Origin: JAIEPT01 sp038217425
GTDB taxonomy: Bacteria > Planctomycetota > Planctomycetia > Gemmatales > Gemmataceae
DNA length: 28,231 bases
Direction of reading: 5' to 3'
NCBI GenBank assembly: GCA_038217425.1
Contig: JBBQPM010000085.1
Span: 1 to 28,231, forward strand
Positions within the stretch are counted from its first letter, which is position 1. Each line of letters starts with the position of its first letter. The position numbers were made by a program, and so were the translations under genes. The notes under the pieces were generated by a model. That model was not told where the DNA came from and ran no database searches. It saw only the letters and a program-made list of their open reading frames with translations. Of this stretch, positions 16,138-24,203 are shown piece after piece.

Positions 16138-18289
16138 TGACAAAATCGCAGACATCCTGTTGGCCTGGGAAGAAGCCCGCGAGCGGGACGAGCCGATCAC
16201 CGCCGAGGAACTCTGCCGGGATTGCCCCGAGTTGATCGAGGCGGTGCGGGAGCGGGTTCGGCTGCTGGAGAACGCCGGCTGGCTGGGAGAAGCGCCATCG
16301 CCGCCGCAGAAGCCGCGCACGCTGGCCGAGCGGTACTCGCTGGAGAAGCTAATCGGCAGCGGCGGCTACTCCCAGGTGTGGTCGGCCTACGACCTTTGCC
16401 TTCACCGCCACGTCGCCGTCAAAGTAGCGAAGTCCAACCGGACGTTGACGGCCTCGCAAATCGAGGAAGTGTTGACGGAGGCCCGGCAGATTGCGCGGCT
16501 CAAGCACGTCAACATAGTCACCGTGCATGACGTGGTGAAAGAAGGGGCGGGGTATTTCATCGTCACCGACTTGATCGACGGGGAGACGCTGGCCGAGCGG
16601 TTGAGGCGTGGCCCGGTGCCACCCGCCGAGGCCGTGAAGCTGCTGGCCGAGGTTGCCCGAGTGATCGACTACGCTCATGGCCAGGGGGTGATCCACCGCG
16701 ACCTGAAGCCAGCGAACATCTTCCTCGACAAGACAGGCCGACCTCACGTCGGAGACTTCGGGCTGGCCCGGTCCACGCAGGAACTCCTCGACGGCAGCGA
16801 CCGCCGAGGCACCCTGGCGTACAGTTCGCCCGAACAACTGGATGGCCAACCGCTGGATGGCCGCAGCGACATTTGGAGCCTCGGCGTCATCCTGTACGAG
16901 ATGCTCGCGGGCCGACCGCCGTTCGCGGACGATAACCCGGTGCGGCTGCGGCAGGCGGTCCTCGCGGCTACGGTTCCCGCCGTCACCGGGGTGCCGCCGG
17001 CGCTGCTGGGCGTATGCCGAGGATGCTTGGCCAGGAGGCCCGAGGATCGGTTCGCCCGTGGTAACGACCTCGCCGCCGCCCTCGAAGCGGCGTTGCGGCA
17101 GAGACAACGCCGGCGATGGCCAATCGCGGCGGGGTTGCTGGTGATCGCCGTGGCTGCGGTCCTGGCTTGGTTCTGGTGGCTGAAGCAGCGGCCCGTGACC
17201 GACGAAACGCCGCCCGTGACGATCCAACCTGTCGATCCCACTCCCTCGCCTCCGAAGGCGGTGGTGCCGCCCCAGGATGACGCCTTTCTCGTCCTTCGCG
17301 GCCACTTTGGTGCCGTGCGGTCGGTCGCGATCTCAGCGGACGGCAGCCTGACATGCAGCGGCGGCGATGACGGCAAGGTCCGCCTCTGGCCGACCGCCGG
17401 CGAGCCGACCGTTCTCGATCACGATGGTCCCGTCACTGCCGTGCGCATAGGCCGACGAGGACATTCAATACTCACTGGTACGGCAAACGGGACTGTCACG
17501 CTCTGGGGGTTGCCGTCTCGTACCGATCCAGAGCGAGTCGCAGCGTGGCTTCGGTTCCTGTCGCCCCCGCTGGCGGGTCCGTGGCCGTTGCTGGCGAACT
17601 GTGTTCCTCTGCCGAACACGCCCTGGAAGGTACGTTCTTTCCCCGCCCAGGTCGGCAGCCTGAAGGCGGTGGCCATCTCGCCCGATGGCCGCTTCGTCGC
17701 CTGGGCCGGTGCCGACAAGCTCGAAATCTGGGAGGTCGGGGGCGATCAACCGCTGACCATCGCACGCACGCCGGGCGAGACAATCCACCACTTGGCGTTC
17801 GCCATCGACGGCTTCCTTGTCGCGGCCTTCGGGTTTGGGTCCGAGAAGCAACTGACAACACGGTCGTGGGTCGCGGTCAAGGTCAACGACCAGTGGGCGG
17901 CGCAACCGCGACCTGCGGGCAAGAATCTCGAACTTTTTACCGACGTGCGGGGCTTCACCACTTCGCCGGATCGGGGCATCGTGCTGGTGACCCAGGCCGG
18001 GGCCGTCCGCGTATTCATGCAGGACGCCAAGGCAGCGGGGCTGCTGCTGACCGGGTCGTTTGAAAGCCCGCAGACCGAATTAGGGTCGTCCTTGATCCTG
18101 GCGAGCCGTCATGCGGCCACCGTCGCCCAGGACCGCACGATTAGCGTCTGGACGCTGAAGAACCATGCCGAAGTGGCCACCCTGCACGGCCACACGAAGG
18201 CAATTACGTCCATCGCCGCGAGCGAAAACGGCGAGGTCATTGCCACGGCCTCGGAGGACGGCACCGTGAGGCTGTGGCGAGTCAAATGA
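16127..18289 (+). CDS. Membrane Ser/Thr protein kinase with WD40 C-terminal domain
   Basis: A 720-aa Hanks-type kinase. The catalytic domain (about 70-325) has the Gly-rich loop IGSGGYSQVW, VAVK lysine K99, catalytic loop HRDLKPAN (D192) and DFGLA (D210), all intact. One transmembrane segment (about 332-351, after RQRQRRR) separates it from an outer Pro-rich linker and a WD40-type region (about 375-720) with recognisable blades near HFGAVRSVAISADG...VRLW, HDGPVTAVRI, LKAVAISPDGRFV and HTKAITSIAASENG...VRLW; fewer than seven blades are clear. It overlaps the ECF sigma gene by 11 bases. The likely role is to sense a ligand or state outside the cytoplasm and to phosphorylate the sigma factor or its partners; that is inference from the family. 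Confidence 0.93.
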   Translation: MTDDDKIADILLAWEEARERDEPITAEELCRDCPELIEAVRERVRLLENAGWLGEAPSPPQKPRTLAERYSLEKLIGSGGYSQVWSAYDLCLHRHVAVKVAKSNRTLTASQIEEVLTEARQIARLKHVNIVTVHDVVKEGAGYFIVTDLIDGETLAERLRRGPVPPAEAVKLLAEVARVIDYAHGQGVIHRDLKPANIFLDKTGRPHVGDFGLARSTQELLDGSDRRGTLAYSSPEQLDGQPLDGRSDIWSLGVILYEMLAGRPPFADDNPVRLRQAVLAATVPAVTGVPPALLGVCRGCLARRPEDRFARGNDLAAALEAALRQRQRRRWPIAAGLLVIAVAAVLAWFWWLKQRPVTDETPPVTIQPVDPTPSPPKAVVPPQDDAFLVLRGHFGAVRSVAISADGSLTCSGGDDGKVRLWPTAGEPTVLDHDGPVTAVRIGRRGHSILTGTANGTVTLWGLPSRTDPERVAAWLRFLSPPLAGPWPLLANCVPLPNTPWKVRSFPAQVGSLKAVAISPDGRFVAWAGADKLEIWEVGGDQPLTIARTPGETIHHLAFAIDGFLVAAFGFGSEKQLTTRSWVAVKVNDQWAAQPRPAGKNLELFTDVRGFTTSPDRGIVLVTQAGAVRVFMQDAKAAGLLLTGSFESPQTELGSSLILASRHAATVAQDRTISVWTLKNHAEVATLHGHTKAITSIAASENGEVIATASEDGTVRLWRVK

Positions 18290-18963
18290 CGTTGCGGTGG
18301 CTCAAGAACGTCATGACGAGAACGATGACTGTATCGCATGTACTTCAGCGGCTCGCGTCATTCTTCCACCGTGAAGTGAAAAGACGGGGAGTTGACGGAA
18401 GCGACATTGCAGCTTGAGTTGCGCTTCCTTCACCGACATGGGCCGTGTTGAACATGCTCGCCATCGAGCTATTAACTTCGCACCAACCCGCCGCCTTTCC
18501 GTGGTCGCGTCCATTTTTGCGGGCCGATATTACCAAGAATCTCTAGCTTCCAGCTATTATCGGGAACATGTGGTTAGCGAGGTTTTGAAACAAGAAGGGT
18601 GAAGAGGAAACGGGGACTGGCAAGCGGTAGGGGTGTCTTGGACGCTTTCTTGGGCGCATTTCATCATTTCCGAGAATGCGTCCCAGGCTGCACAGAACCA
18701 GAAGACGCCACTCACTTGAACAGCGATCCCCACAGCCTCCTTGGAACTCTCCCATGCCATTGGCAATCGCCCACTATTAACGTCACGCCGCGACTCCGGG
18801 CTATTATTACAAGCCGATGGCCCGGAGATGCTTGGAACCACGTCGCCTCAACGACAGTGGCACCAATCGTGGGGGATACATAAGTGCTGTGTCGCGTAGA
18901 GCTATTAACCTGCGGCGTGCGGATCATCATCGGCCTGCAAGGCTTGCCATGCCGCGATGTGAG
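18290..18963. other. Gene-free region with five CTATTA motifs
   Basis: This 674-base gap lies between the convergent kinase and orf200/rep genes. No frame has a ribosome site and convincing protein character. CTATTA occurs at about 18469, 18553, 18773, 18801 and 18902, always on the plus strand, three times as CTATTAAC. One copy sits in the loop of the hairpin described separately. The recurrence suggests protein-binding sites or iterons for the neighbouring HUH-type replication gene. Confidence 0.45.
18794..18827 (+). other. Hairpin presenting TATTATTAC, candidate rolling-circle nick site
   Basis: CTCCGGGC (18794-18801) and GCCCGGAG (18820-18827) form a perfect 8-bp GC-rich stem; the 18-base loop begins TATTATTAC (18802-18810). 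This nonamer fits the NANTATTAC nick-site consensus known from CRESS-DNA replicons, which is also placed in a hairpin loop. It lies about 170 bases beyond the end of the orf200/rep operon. No nicking can be shown from sequence, and bacterial HUH initiators usually have other sites. Confidence 0.35.
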
Positions 18964-19566
18964 TTAGTAACCCTGCAACCTGTCGAGGATTGCGATAGCC
19001 TCCTTGTTGCTGATCTCATCGTCATCTCGGCAGTCGTCCAGTGGCGGAAATAGCCAACAACTGCGGTCCCATGCGTCAGAGTTTTTGTCAATGAAGTGCT
19101 GAATTGCCTCCCGTTCTGTTTTCGTCGGGTCGTCCAACACCACGGAAACAACGTAGCTGCCGGATACGGTGCAGCGGATTCCGGTTGCCTCTCGAATGAT
19201 CTTGGCGATGGTCGCCGTGCTTGCCTTGCGTTGGCGTTTACGAGGCTCGTAGATCGGAATGAGTGTCTCTGACGGGGGGTAATCGAAGATGCTGCCCCAC
19301 GTCGTTTTGGCAGGCGTCCGACCCGCTCCCTTGTGGAGGGTGCCTGCGGCGGTGTGCCAGCGGTTGTCGGCGTCGAGCGGGATGTAAACCGACATGGTGT
19401 TGTTCAGATTGTCGTGCTGTACGCTGACAACGACGGCATATTTCTCTCTGTACTCGACGTAATGCTTGGGGGCCGGGGACGAGTAGCCTTGTTGATCGTA
19501 GTACGCCTGGGATTTGGCATTCCGGTAGGCGAGGTAGCCGGACAGGTGGCGTTCAAAGACGGTCAT
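18964..19566 (-). CDS. Hypothetical protein co-transcribed with the HUH replication gene
   Basis: A 200-aa protein of unknown family. GAGGAA about seven bases before the ATG at 19566 fixes the start; it overlaps the end of the rep gene, whose stop is at 19577, so the two are clearly one operon. The N terminus is rich in Tyr and His (VFERHLSGYLAYRNAKSQAYYDQQGY); the middle is beta-rich (YAVVVSVQHDNLNNTMSVYIPLD); a basic helix with RKRQRKASTATIAKIIREA (about 130-150) could contact nucleic acid; the C terminus is acidic. A role in replication or its control is inferred from context only. Confidence 0.7.
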   Translation of the reverse strand: MTVFERHLSGYLAYRNAKSQAYYDQQGYSSPAPKHYVEYREKYAVVVSVQHDNLNNTMSVYIPLDADNRWHTAAGTLHKGAGRTPAKTTWGSIFDYPPSETLIPIYEPRKRQRKASTATIAKIIREATGIRCTVSGSYVVSVVLDDPTKTEREAIQHFIDKNSDAWDRSCWLFPPLDDCRDDDEISNKEAIAILDRLQGY

Positions 19567-19576
19567 GGTTGATTCC

Positions 19577-20608
19577 TCAAATAGTGAACGAATCGCAGTT
19601 CGCGGGGTCGAACGGGACGTAAGCGGGCTTGGCTTGCTTTTTCCTCCGAACGGGCGGTTTCGGGGGCTGTGGGCAGGGCGAGAACCGGAATGAGCCGGTG
19701 CCGCCGTAGGTCGCGTAGAGGCTGGGGTCCGTGACCAGATTGCGGGCGTAGGCGTCAAGAATGTCACGGCGGCTGGCGTTGATGTAGCGGTAGTCGGGGG
19801 GCTTGCTAGGCGTCTGAATCACTTGCTGGAGTTCGCTTCCGAGGTCTACTCCGTGCAGGACGACGGTACGCTCCGCTTGGGGCGGGTAGTAGGTGTGGGT
19901 GCCGTATTCTGGGATGCTGGGTGTGTTGCTCAGGCCGAGTGCGTCCGCGAGCGCACTGGCCTGATCGTAAACGGCATCGTCGTTGCGTGCCTCACGAAGC
20001 TTGTGCTGCTCTTCGCGTTCCCGTTGCTTTTCGGCGGCTGTCTTCTTCTTCGGCTTGTACTGCCAGAAGTCGCCGTCGCCGATGTCGCCGTGGACGCGAA
20101 GCGAGCAAGTCTTTGCGAACAGGACAATCTTGTGGCCGTTCTTGCCCGTGGTGAGCTTGAGGGAGTAGTTGGCCCACTTGCCCGGCGTTTCAGGCTTGAA
20201 CATCAGACGGCACTTGTACGGGCAGGCATCGCGAACGATGGTTTTGACTTCCTGCTCAGTGTGCTTGCTCGTTGTAATGACGTGATAGTGGACGCGATTC
20301 GTTCGGCGTGTTATCTCGCGGAACCACCAGAGGACCACGCCTTCGGCTGAGAGTGCCTTGCTGATCTTCCGCCATGTACGCCTAACCTGTGGTTGCGTTA
20401 GGTCTGCACAAACGTAGATTGTGCCGGACAGGTTGTACTGGACGTACTGTTGGTTTTTGCGGTGGCGGCGTCGTAGGACTTTGCAGTTGGCGTCGTGACC
20501 GGCTTCGTTCTTGAAGGATCGCCCATGCGAGAACGTGCTACCGGGATCGTTTGGTGATTGATAGAGTTTCGGGATTGATCCGCTGGGTACGGCGGTATAT
20601 ACTTTCAT
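19577..20608 (-). CDS. rep: HUH-type rolling-circle replication initiator-like protein
   Basis: A 343-aa protein with the order of motifs expected for an HUH endonuclease of the phage/plasmid replication-initiator type: motif 1-like strand GTIYVCADLT (about 62-71), HUH in RVHYHVITTS (H107, H109), and a candidate active tyrosine in WANYSLKLT (Y148, with K151). A following basic/Gly block ending in GDGDFW resembles the region after the catalytic tyrosine in filamentous-phage gene-II-like proteins. The C-terminal half is charged, then Pro/Lys-rich and likely disordered. It would nick one DNA strand at an origin and become linked to the 5' end. The ATG at 20608 has no clear ribosome site; a 14-bp inverted repeat lies 12 bases upstream. 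The gene symbol is descriptive. Confidence 0.6.
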   Translation of the reverse strand: MKVYTAVPSGSIPKLYQSPNDPGSTFSHGRSFKNEAGHDANCKVLRRRHRKNQQYVQYNLSGTIYVCADLTQPQVRRTWRKISKALSAEGVVLWWFREITRRTNRVHYHVITTSKHTEQEVKTIVRDACPYKCRLMFKPETPGKWANYSLKLTTGKNGHKIVLFAKTCSLRVHGDIGDGDFWQYKPKKKTAAEKQREREEQHKLREARNDDAVYDQASALADALGLSNTPSIPEYGTHTYYPPQAERTVVLHGVDLGSELQQVIQTPSKPPDYRYINASRRDILDAYARNLVTDPSLYATYGGTGSFRFSPCPQPPKPPVRRKKQAKPAYVPFDPANCDSFTI

Positions 20609-20619
20609 TGTTGTTTTGC

Positions 20620-20664
20620 GAAAACCCGTACCCTATCGCTTGGCGGCTTTGGGTACGGGTTTTC
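20620..20664. promoter_or_regulatory. 14-bp perfect inverted repeat upstream of rep
   Basis: GAAAACCCGTACCC (20620-20633) and GGGTACGGGTTTTC (20651-20664) pair perfectly around a 17-base loop. A third copy of the core, GGGTACGG, lies at 20585-20592 inside the start of rep. The position just upstream of the rep start suggests an operator, attenuator or origin hairpin; on the plus strand it also looks like a terminator stem followed by CCCTTTTCTT. Confidence 0.65.
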
Positions 20665-20804
20665 CCTTTTCTTGTTCGATCCTCTTGTTCAGGTATATGG
20701 CATCCGTCTTGGGTGCCTGTTGGTCCTTTGTGTGACTTTCGACGCTTCACGCGATAGCGGCACATCCTCGTCCATCCCCAGTCCATTACATATACATACA
20801 GTAT

Positions 20805-20929
20805 TGAAGAAGTGTCCAAACCCGGTTGAACTCTGGACGACCTATGCTCGACTCCGGGCATACCTCTTGGACGGTGGGCGGCTTGTCATTCGGTTCGGAT
20901 TCAGAGGTACTCAGTTGGACACTTCTTCA
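20805..20929. repeat. 15-bp inverted repeats bounding 125 bases
   Basis: TGAAGAAGTGTCCAA (20805-20819) and TTGGACACTTCTTCA (20915-20929) are exact reverse complements. They bound a non-coding 125-base unit, the size of a small MITE. Immediate target-site duplications are not apparent (flanks CAGTAT and CTCTAG), so an origin or recombination site is equally possible. A small palindrome, CTCTA-GTAT-TAGAG, follows at about 20930-20943. Confidence 0.65.
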
Positions 20930-21914
20930 CTCTAGTATTAGAGGTAATGGTCCTAGCCTTCACTATCGTTGCCGCTATCGCTCGAACCTCTAACCGCCCT
21001 GTATTATAGCCTCAATGAATGCACTTCGATACCACGAAAACTCACAAGGGCCAGTTGTAAAGAACCACAAATGTCAACGCCGCGTACAACTGTCAAAATG
21101 GCAGGCGGGAAATCAAAGGAAATTCGCATCACAAGCACGCAAAAGCTGCCACTTCGACAGCGCTGAAGGCTTTACAACGGGCAGGAAAATTTCTTTGAAA
21201 ATGTAAGAAAACACACGACATCATACGACCGTCAGCGTCTTTGTGCTGCCTAATGACACTGGCCGGGGCGTCCACAACAAAACGTATGTCCGAATCGGGC
21301 AAGAATACGACGAAGATTTGGAAACCTTGTGCAAGTTTTGCCCCGACCCAAACATAAGCGGGTTTGGGATGCCATCAAAAACGATAACAAAGCGTTCTGG
21401 GGAAAAGACCTCGAAACGTCAGAGTTTCCGTTTGCGCATTCAAAGAGACGTTCTTGTCGCACAGCAGCACGTCATGTCAAAGGGTTCAATGACTAGACAA
21501 AATACATAGGATGACATGTATGTCTTTACAAATCGCCTTACGTCATCGCGTTTTGACTAGCAGGGCAAGCCAAACGCATGGATCGCCTAGATCGACATTT
21601 CCTGCAATACGTCGTTTCCATGACAGTTTACAATCAGACCACAGGTCATTCCGATGACATCTCAACATGACATTTTGCAATCGCAAAAAATAGCAAAATT
21701 TTTCATTAAAAAACGTTGAAAGCCACTTTACAACCACAATGATATTAACGAAGGTGATGTTATTGCGAGCAGACTTCCTGCTCTGGGTAATGTGCGACTC
21801 GGATGTAGTTTTTTTGAGATTCTCGCCCAGGCCGTTTTACAAATGACAGAAGTTTGCCTAACGTGTTTGTGTGGGTCAAAGCAACATGCTAATTCATACC
21901 TCAAGGAGATTGCA
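20930..21914. other. AT-rich gene-free region with repeated TTTACAA heptamers
   Basis: Nearly 1 kb with clearly lower GC than its surroundings and no convincing gene. TTTACAA occurs on the plus strand at 21171, 21525, 21627, 21727 and 21836 and inverted at 21055; the last four are 102, 100 and 109 bases apart. ATGACA/TGTCAT words recur between them (for example 21511, 21620, 21653, 21667). The most AT-rich part, 21670-21725, holds an ATTTTGC/GCAAAAT inverted repeat (21672-21678 with 21693-21699). This could be an origin with binding sites or a promoter/regulatory region for the operon at 21915. Confidence 0.5.
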
Positions 21915-22241
21915 ATGTACCTGACAGTTGTCGAACTCAAGCAACTACTTGCCAACTTGATGGCCAACCTGCCCAAAAATACTGGCAGCATTCATGGGCT
22001 GGCAGCATCGTGGTATCCGCCAGAAGAAGTACCAGTCCGCCGTGTCGCGGCGGATGGTGTCGTCCTCGAACTGGAGTGCGACCTATTGGAAGAAGAACAG
22101 ATTATCGCGGAGACGGCACCCGTTGATTGGAGCCGGCGTGACAACGGCAAAACCGTCGTCTTTATCTGGCTGGCCAAGTCGGACGAGCGAATTCGTCAAA
22201 TCTATCGCGATCACCGACGAAACCCTCAAGAACGTTATTGA
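21915..22241 (+). CDS. Hypothetical protein, first gene of a small-gene operon
   Basis: A 108-aa protein with no family that I recognise. AAGGAGA five bases before the ATG at 21915 chooses this start over in-frame upstream codons. The N-terminal helix (LTVVELKQLLANLMANL) is followed by a beta-rich part (PVRRVAADGVVLELECDLLEEEQII) and TVVFIWLAKSDERIRQIYRDHRR, ending basic. The compact alpha/beta build and acidic middle suggest a small cytosolic protein. It opens a plus-strand run of closely spaced genes that extends to 26448. Confidence 0.7.
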   Translation: MYLTVVELKQLLANLMANLPKNTGSIHGLAASWYPPEEVPVRRVAADGVVLELECDLLEEEQIIAETAPVDWSRRDNGKTVVFIWLAKSDERIRQIYRDHRRNPQERY

Positions 22242-22289
22242 GACAATTACCCACGCACCCAAAAGAAGTCCAACAACGGAGACAGAACG

Positions 22290-22949
22290 ATGCAAAACAA
22301 AATTCTTGTGCAGGCTTCGAGCTTTCAAAACCTTCACATCGAAGCCTGCGAGGCACAGGGCATTGATCCCGAGTCGGCTTATGTCTGCCGGATTATCGAC
22401 ATTCCAGACGACACGGACGTGCCAACCGATCTTCGAGAGGCCGTGACCTTTGCCGAGGAGGCGGAAGACGACAGAAAATTCGCCTTCGACTTGTCCCGCG
22501 TGCAGCCCATCCTCGGCAGCAACCCGCATATCACCATGACCTTCCCAAACGGCGAAAGCAAGGTGATCCGCTATCTTGTGGGCCTCCATTGCCTTTATTA
22601 CTGGCTGACGCTGACGAACGAACATGGCAGAGGTGGTGGCTCTTCCAGTCTCGGGCCACTTCCAATGCCAAGGGAAACGGTGCTGGAGCAATGCTTCTTC
22701 GAGCATACTCCTGGCCAACTGATCGGCCTACTGACAGAGGTGGAGCGTGACCGTCTTCACAAACTGGTGCTGAAGGCACCCATTACCGTGGTCAGGAAGG
22801 CTCTGGAGGATCTTCGGCTTCGCGTGGAGAGCGGTGACGTGGTCGTGATCGACGTGGACCTCTCTCAGATTCGTGGTGAGGTCACGGTAAATGATGGCCA
22901 GCACCGACACGGCAAGCTTTCCCGACGACAACAAGGAGAACGACGATGA
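22290..22949 (+). CDS. Hypothetical protein
   Basis: A 219-aa protein of unknown family. GGAGA about eight bases before the ATG supports the start, and its stop overlaps the next start (ATGA). An acidic N-terminal half (FAEEAEDDRKFAFDLSRVQP) is followed by IRYLVGLHCLYYWLTLTNEHG, which is aromatic but too polar for a reliable membrane helix, then a helical region (LLTEVERDRLHKLVLKAPITVVRKALEDL) and a short VVVIDVDLSQIRGEV strand. The C terminus is basic. The gene is tightly linked to those downstream and likely functions with them. Confidence 0.68.
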   Translation: MQNKILVQASSFQNLHIEACEAQGIDPESAYVCRIIDIPDDTDVPTDLREAVTFAEEAEDDRKFAFDLSRVQPILGSNPHITMTFPNGESKVIRYLVGLHCLYYWLTLTNEHGRGGGSSSLGPLPMPRETVLEQCFFEHTPGQLIGLLTEVERDRLHKLVLKAPITVVRKALEDLRLRVESGDVVVIDVDLSQIRGEVTVNDGQHRHGKLSRRQQGERR

Positions 22950-23203
22950 GATTTGAATTTCGCAAGGGCAAGGTCAAAATCACCTGTGGCGACAAGACGT
23001 TCGTCGCCAAGCAGGATGCCTTCGCGGCATCGTGCGAGCGTCTTGCCGCCCAGGAGATCGAGAAGCAGGCTGCTGTCCATCCCGACACGCAACTCCGGGC
23101 GTGGATCGAGGCGGAATTGACGGACATGGAGTTTCGCCGTGCAGTCCTGGCCAGGGTCTGCCCCGAGGTTAGCCGTCGCCTCGCCGCTAAGGGGGAAAAA
23201 TAA
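22946..23203 (+). CDS. Small hypothetical protein
   Basis: An 85-aa protein. AAGGAGA precedes the ATG, which overlaps the preceding stop by four bases (ATGA), and its own stop overlaps the next start (TAATG). The N terminus forms a beta hairpin (MRFEFRKGKVKITCGDKTFVAKQD), and the rest is amphipathic helix (LRAWIEAELTDMEFRRAVLARVCPEVSRRLA). No known domain is recognised. The double overlap is good evidence that it is a real gene translated in coupling with its neighbours. Confidence 0.68.
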   Translation: MRFEFRKGKVKITCGDKTFVAKQDAFAASCERLAAQEIEKQAAVHPDTQLRAWIEAELTDMEFRRAVLARVCPEVSRRLAAKGEK

Positions 23204-23652
23204 TGACCGCCATTGCGAGCATCCGTCAACTTCTGGGCGAGTACGTTTGTCGCGAAGAAGAACTTGGGAACAAGAACATCAATGACATCATGCAGAAGGC
23301 GGGCGCGTACCTCCAGGCCGACGCATTGCGGCGGGCCGTCATCAGTGCCGAGCAGGACGCCAGGGCCACACAGCAAGGCATCCGTCTGACCGAGATGGCC
23401 GCTGATCGTGATGAGGGAAAATGCGATCCCACCGGCGGCTGGGGTGAGTGTCGCGATATTGCCCGACTTGCCCGAATTATCAGTTGGGATGCCGGGGAAT
23501 GGGTCCGCAACGAATTCGCACTTGGCGAAGGTGATAGCCTCAAGATGGCCTACAAGCTGCGATGTTTGGTTGATAGCCCCGGCTCTTTAAGGCACGCCAT
23601 TCAGGAGCAGCTTAAAAAGGCGAAGGCATTGGGGATCGATTTAGACGTTTGA
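23203..23652 (+). CDS. Hypothetical helical protein
   Basis: A 149-aa, mainly helical protein without a recognised family. It starts at an ATG that overlaps the preceding stop. The segments SIRQLLGEYVCREEELG, DALRRAVISAEQDARATQ and LRHAIQEQLKKAKALGIDLD look like surface helices; a central loop with two cysteines and glycines (KCDPTGGWGECRDIARLARII) may bind a metal or a partner. No membrane segment is present. Its stop overlaps the TTG start candidate of the next gene. Confidence 0.66.
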   Translation: MTAIASIRQLLGEYVCREEELGNKNINDIMQKAGAYLQADALRRAVISAEQDARATQQGIRLTEMAADRDEGKCDPTGGWGECRDIARLARIISWDAGEWVRNEFALGEGDSLKMAYKLRCLVDSPGSLRHAIQEQLKKAKALGIDLDV

Positions 23653-23945
23653 GTGAGATCTGCGACAGGGGGTGGCAGGGAGAAGCCGACAAGCAAGCGG
23701 TCGCCTCGGATCTTCTGGAGCAGTCGCGGGAACTCGCCTCACGGAGAGACGCCCTGACGGAAGAGGAAACGTGGCGCTTCATTGAAAACGGGAATCTGTT
23801 GGAGAGACACGGGTTCATTCCGAACGACGAGAACAACGGAATCGCGTTCAGTTATGTCTACTGGAGAGTCGGCAATCCCACGGCTTCGGATAGGCAGCAC
23901 AGAACAGGGTCAGGTCCGCCCTGGAGATCACCGAGCGCCAAGTAG
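23649..23945 (+). CDS. Small hypothetical protein, TTG start candidate
   Basis: A possible 98-aa protein. The frame begins with TTG at 23649, which overlaps the TGA stop of the preceding gene, the same TTGA layout as at 9382. The front part is acidic and helical (EADKQAVASDLLEQSRELASRRDALTEEE), followed by WRFIENGNLLERHGFIPNDENN and IAFSYVYWRVGN, which read like real protein. The last 20 residues, beginning at about TASDRQHRTG, are of low quality, so the frame may have been broken near its end. A GTG-starting decayed gene begins 3 bases later. Confidence 0.45.
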   Translation: MSEICDRGWQGEADKQAVASDLLEQSRELASRRDALTEEETWRFIENGNLLERHGFIPNDENNGIAFSYVYWRVGNPTASDRQHRTGSGPPWRSPSAK

Positions 23946-23947
23946 CG

Positions 23948-24194
23948 GTGAAGTACCGCCTGCCTATCCAACGAGAATTGAACGTCTCCTCGCCGCCGCA
24001 TGGAATGCGTTCGCCGGTGGCGACGAAGGCGGCATGGAAGACACAAACTCCTGGGCCGCATGGAGTCCGTGGCCTGGGAGCATCCGCTGCCGACGTTTAT
24101 CATCGAACGCCACGGCGGCACGGCGCAGGGATCGAGCCGAGCCGAGTTGGAGCAAGTTCAGACTGGGTGGCCAGTCGCCATCAACCGTTACTGA
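23948..24194 (+). pseudogene. Decayed small gene with two apparent frameshifts
   Basis: Protein-like segments continue through three frames: a GTG-started VKYRLPIQRE (from 23948), then RIERLLAAAWNAFAGGDEGG ending near 24035, then KLLGRMESVAWEHPLP followed by TFIIERHGGTAQGSSRAEL and a stop at 24194. The last two pieces join smoothly across about 24033-24050 with a one-base shift and resemble a family of small planctomycete proteins with an ERHGGTxxGSxRAEL signature (recalled from general knowledge). The first shift is less certain. Each transition is what a single-base loss would give. A sequencing error could explain one of the shifts. Confidence 0.55.
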
Positions 24195-24203
24195 GGATAA
24201 AGC

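Noticed and set aside
18414..18602. Short open frames in the gap after the kinase gene
   Set aside because: No ribosome sites, no family-like sequence, and they contain the CTATTA motifs that look regulatory instead.
21243..21509. 88-codon frame in the AT-rich region
   Set aside because: It starts with GTG without a ribosome site, and similarity to any family is not apparent. Some stretches look protein-like, so a decayed gene is possible but not supported enough to list.
21000..21914. CRISPR array suggested by regularly spaced short motifs
   Set aside because: The shared words are only 7 bases, spacing is about 100 bases and not constant, and there are no cas genes.
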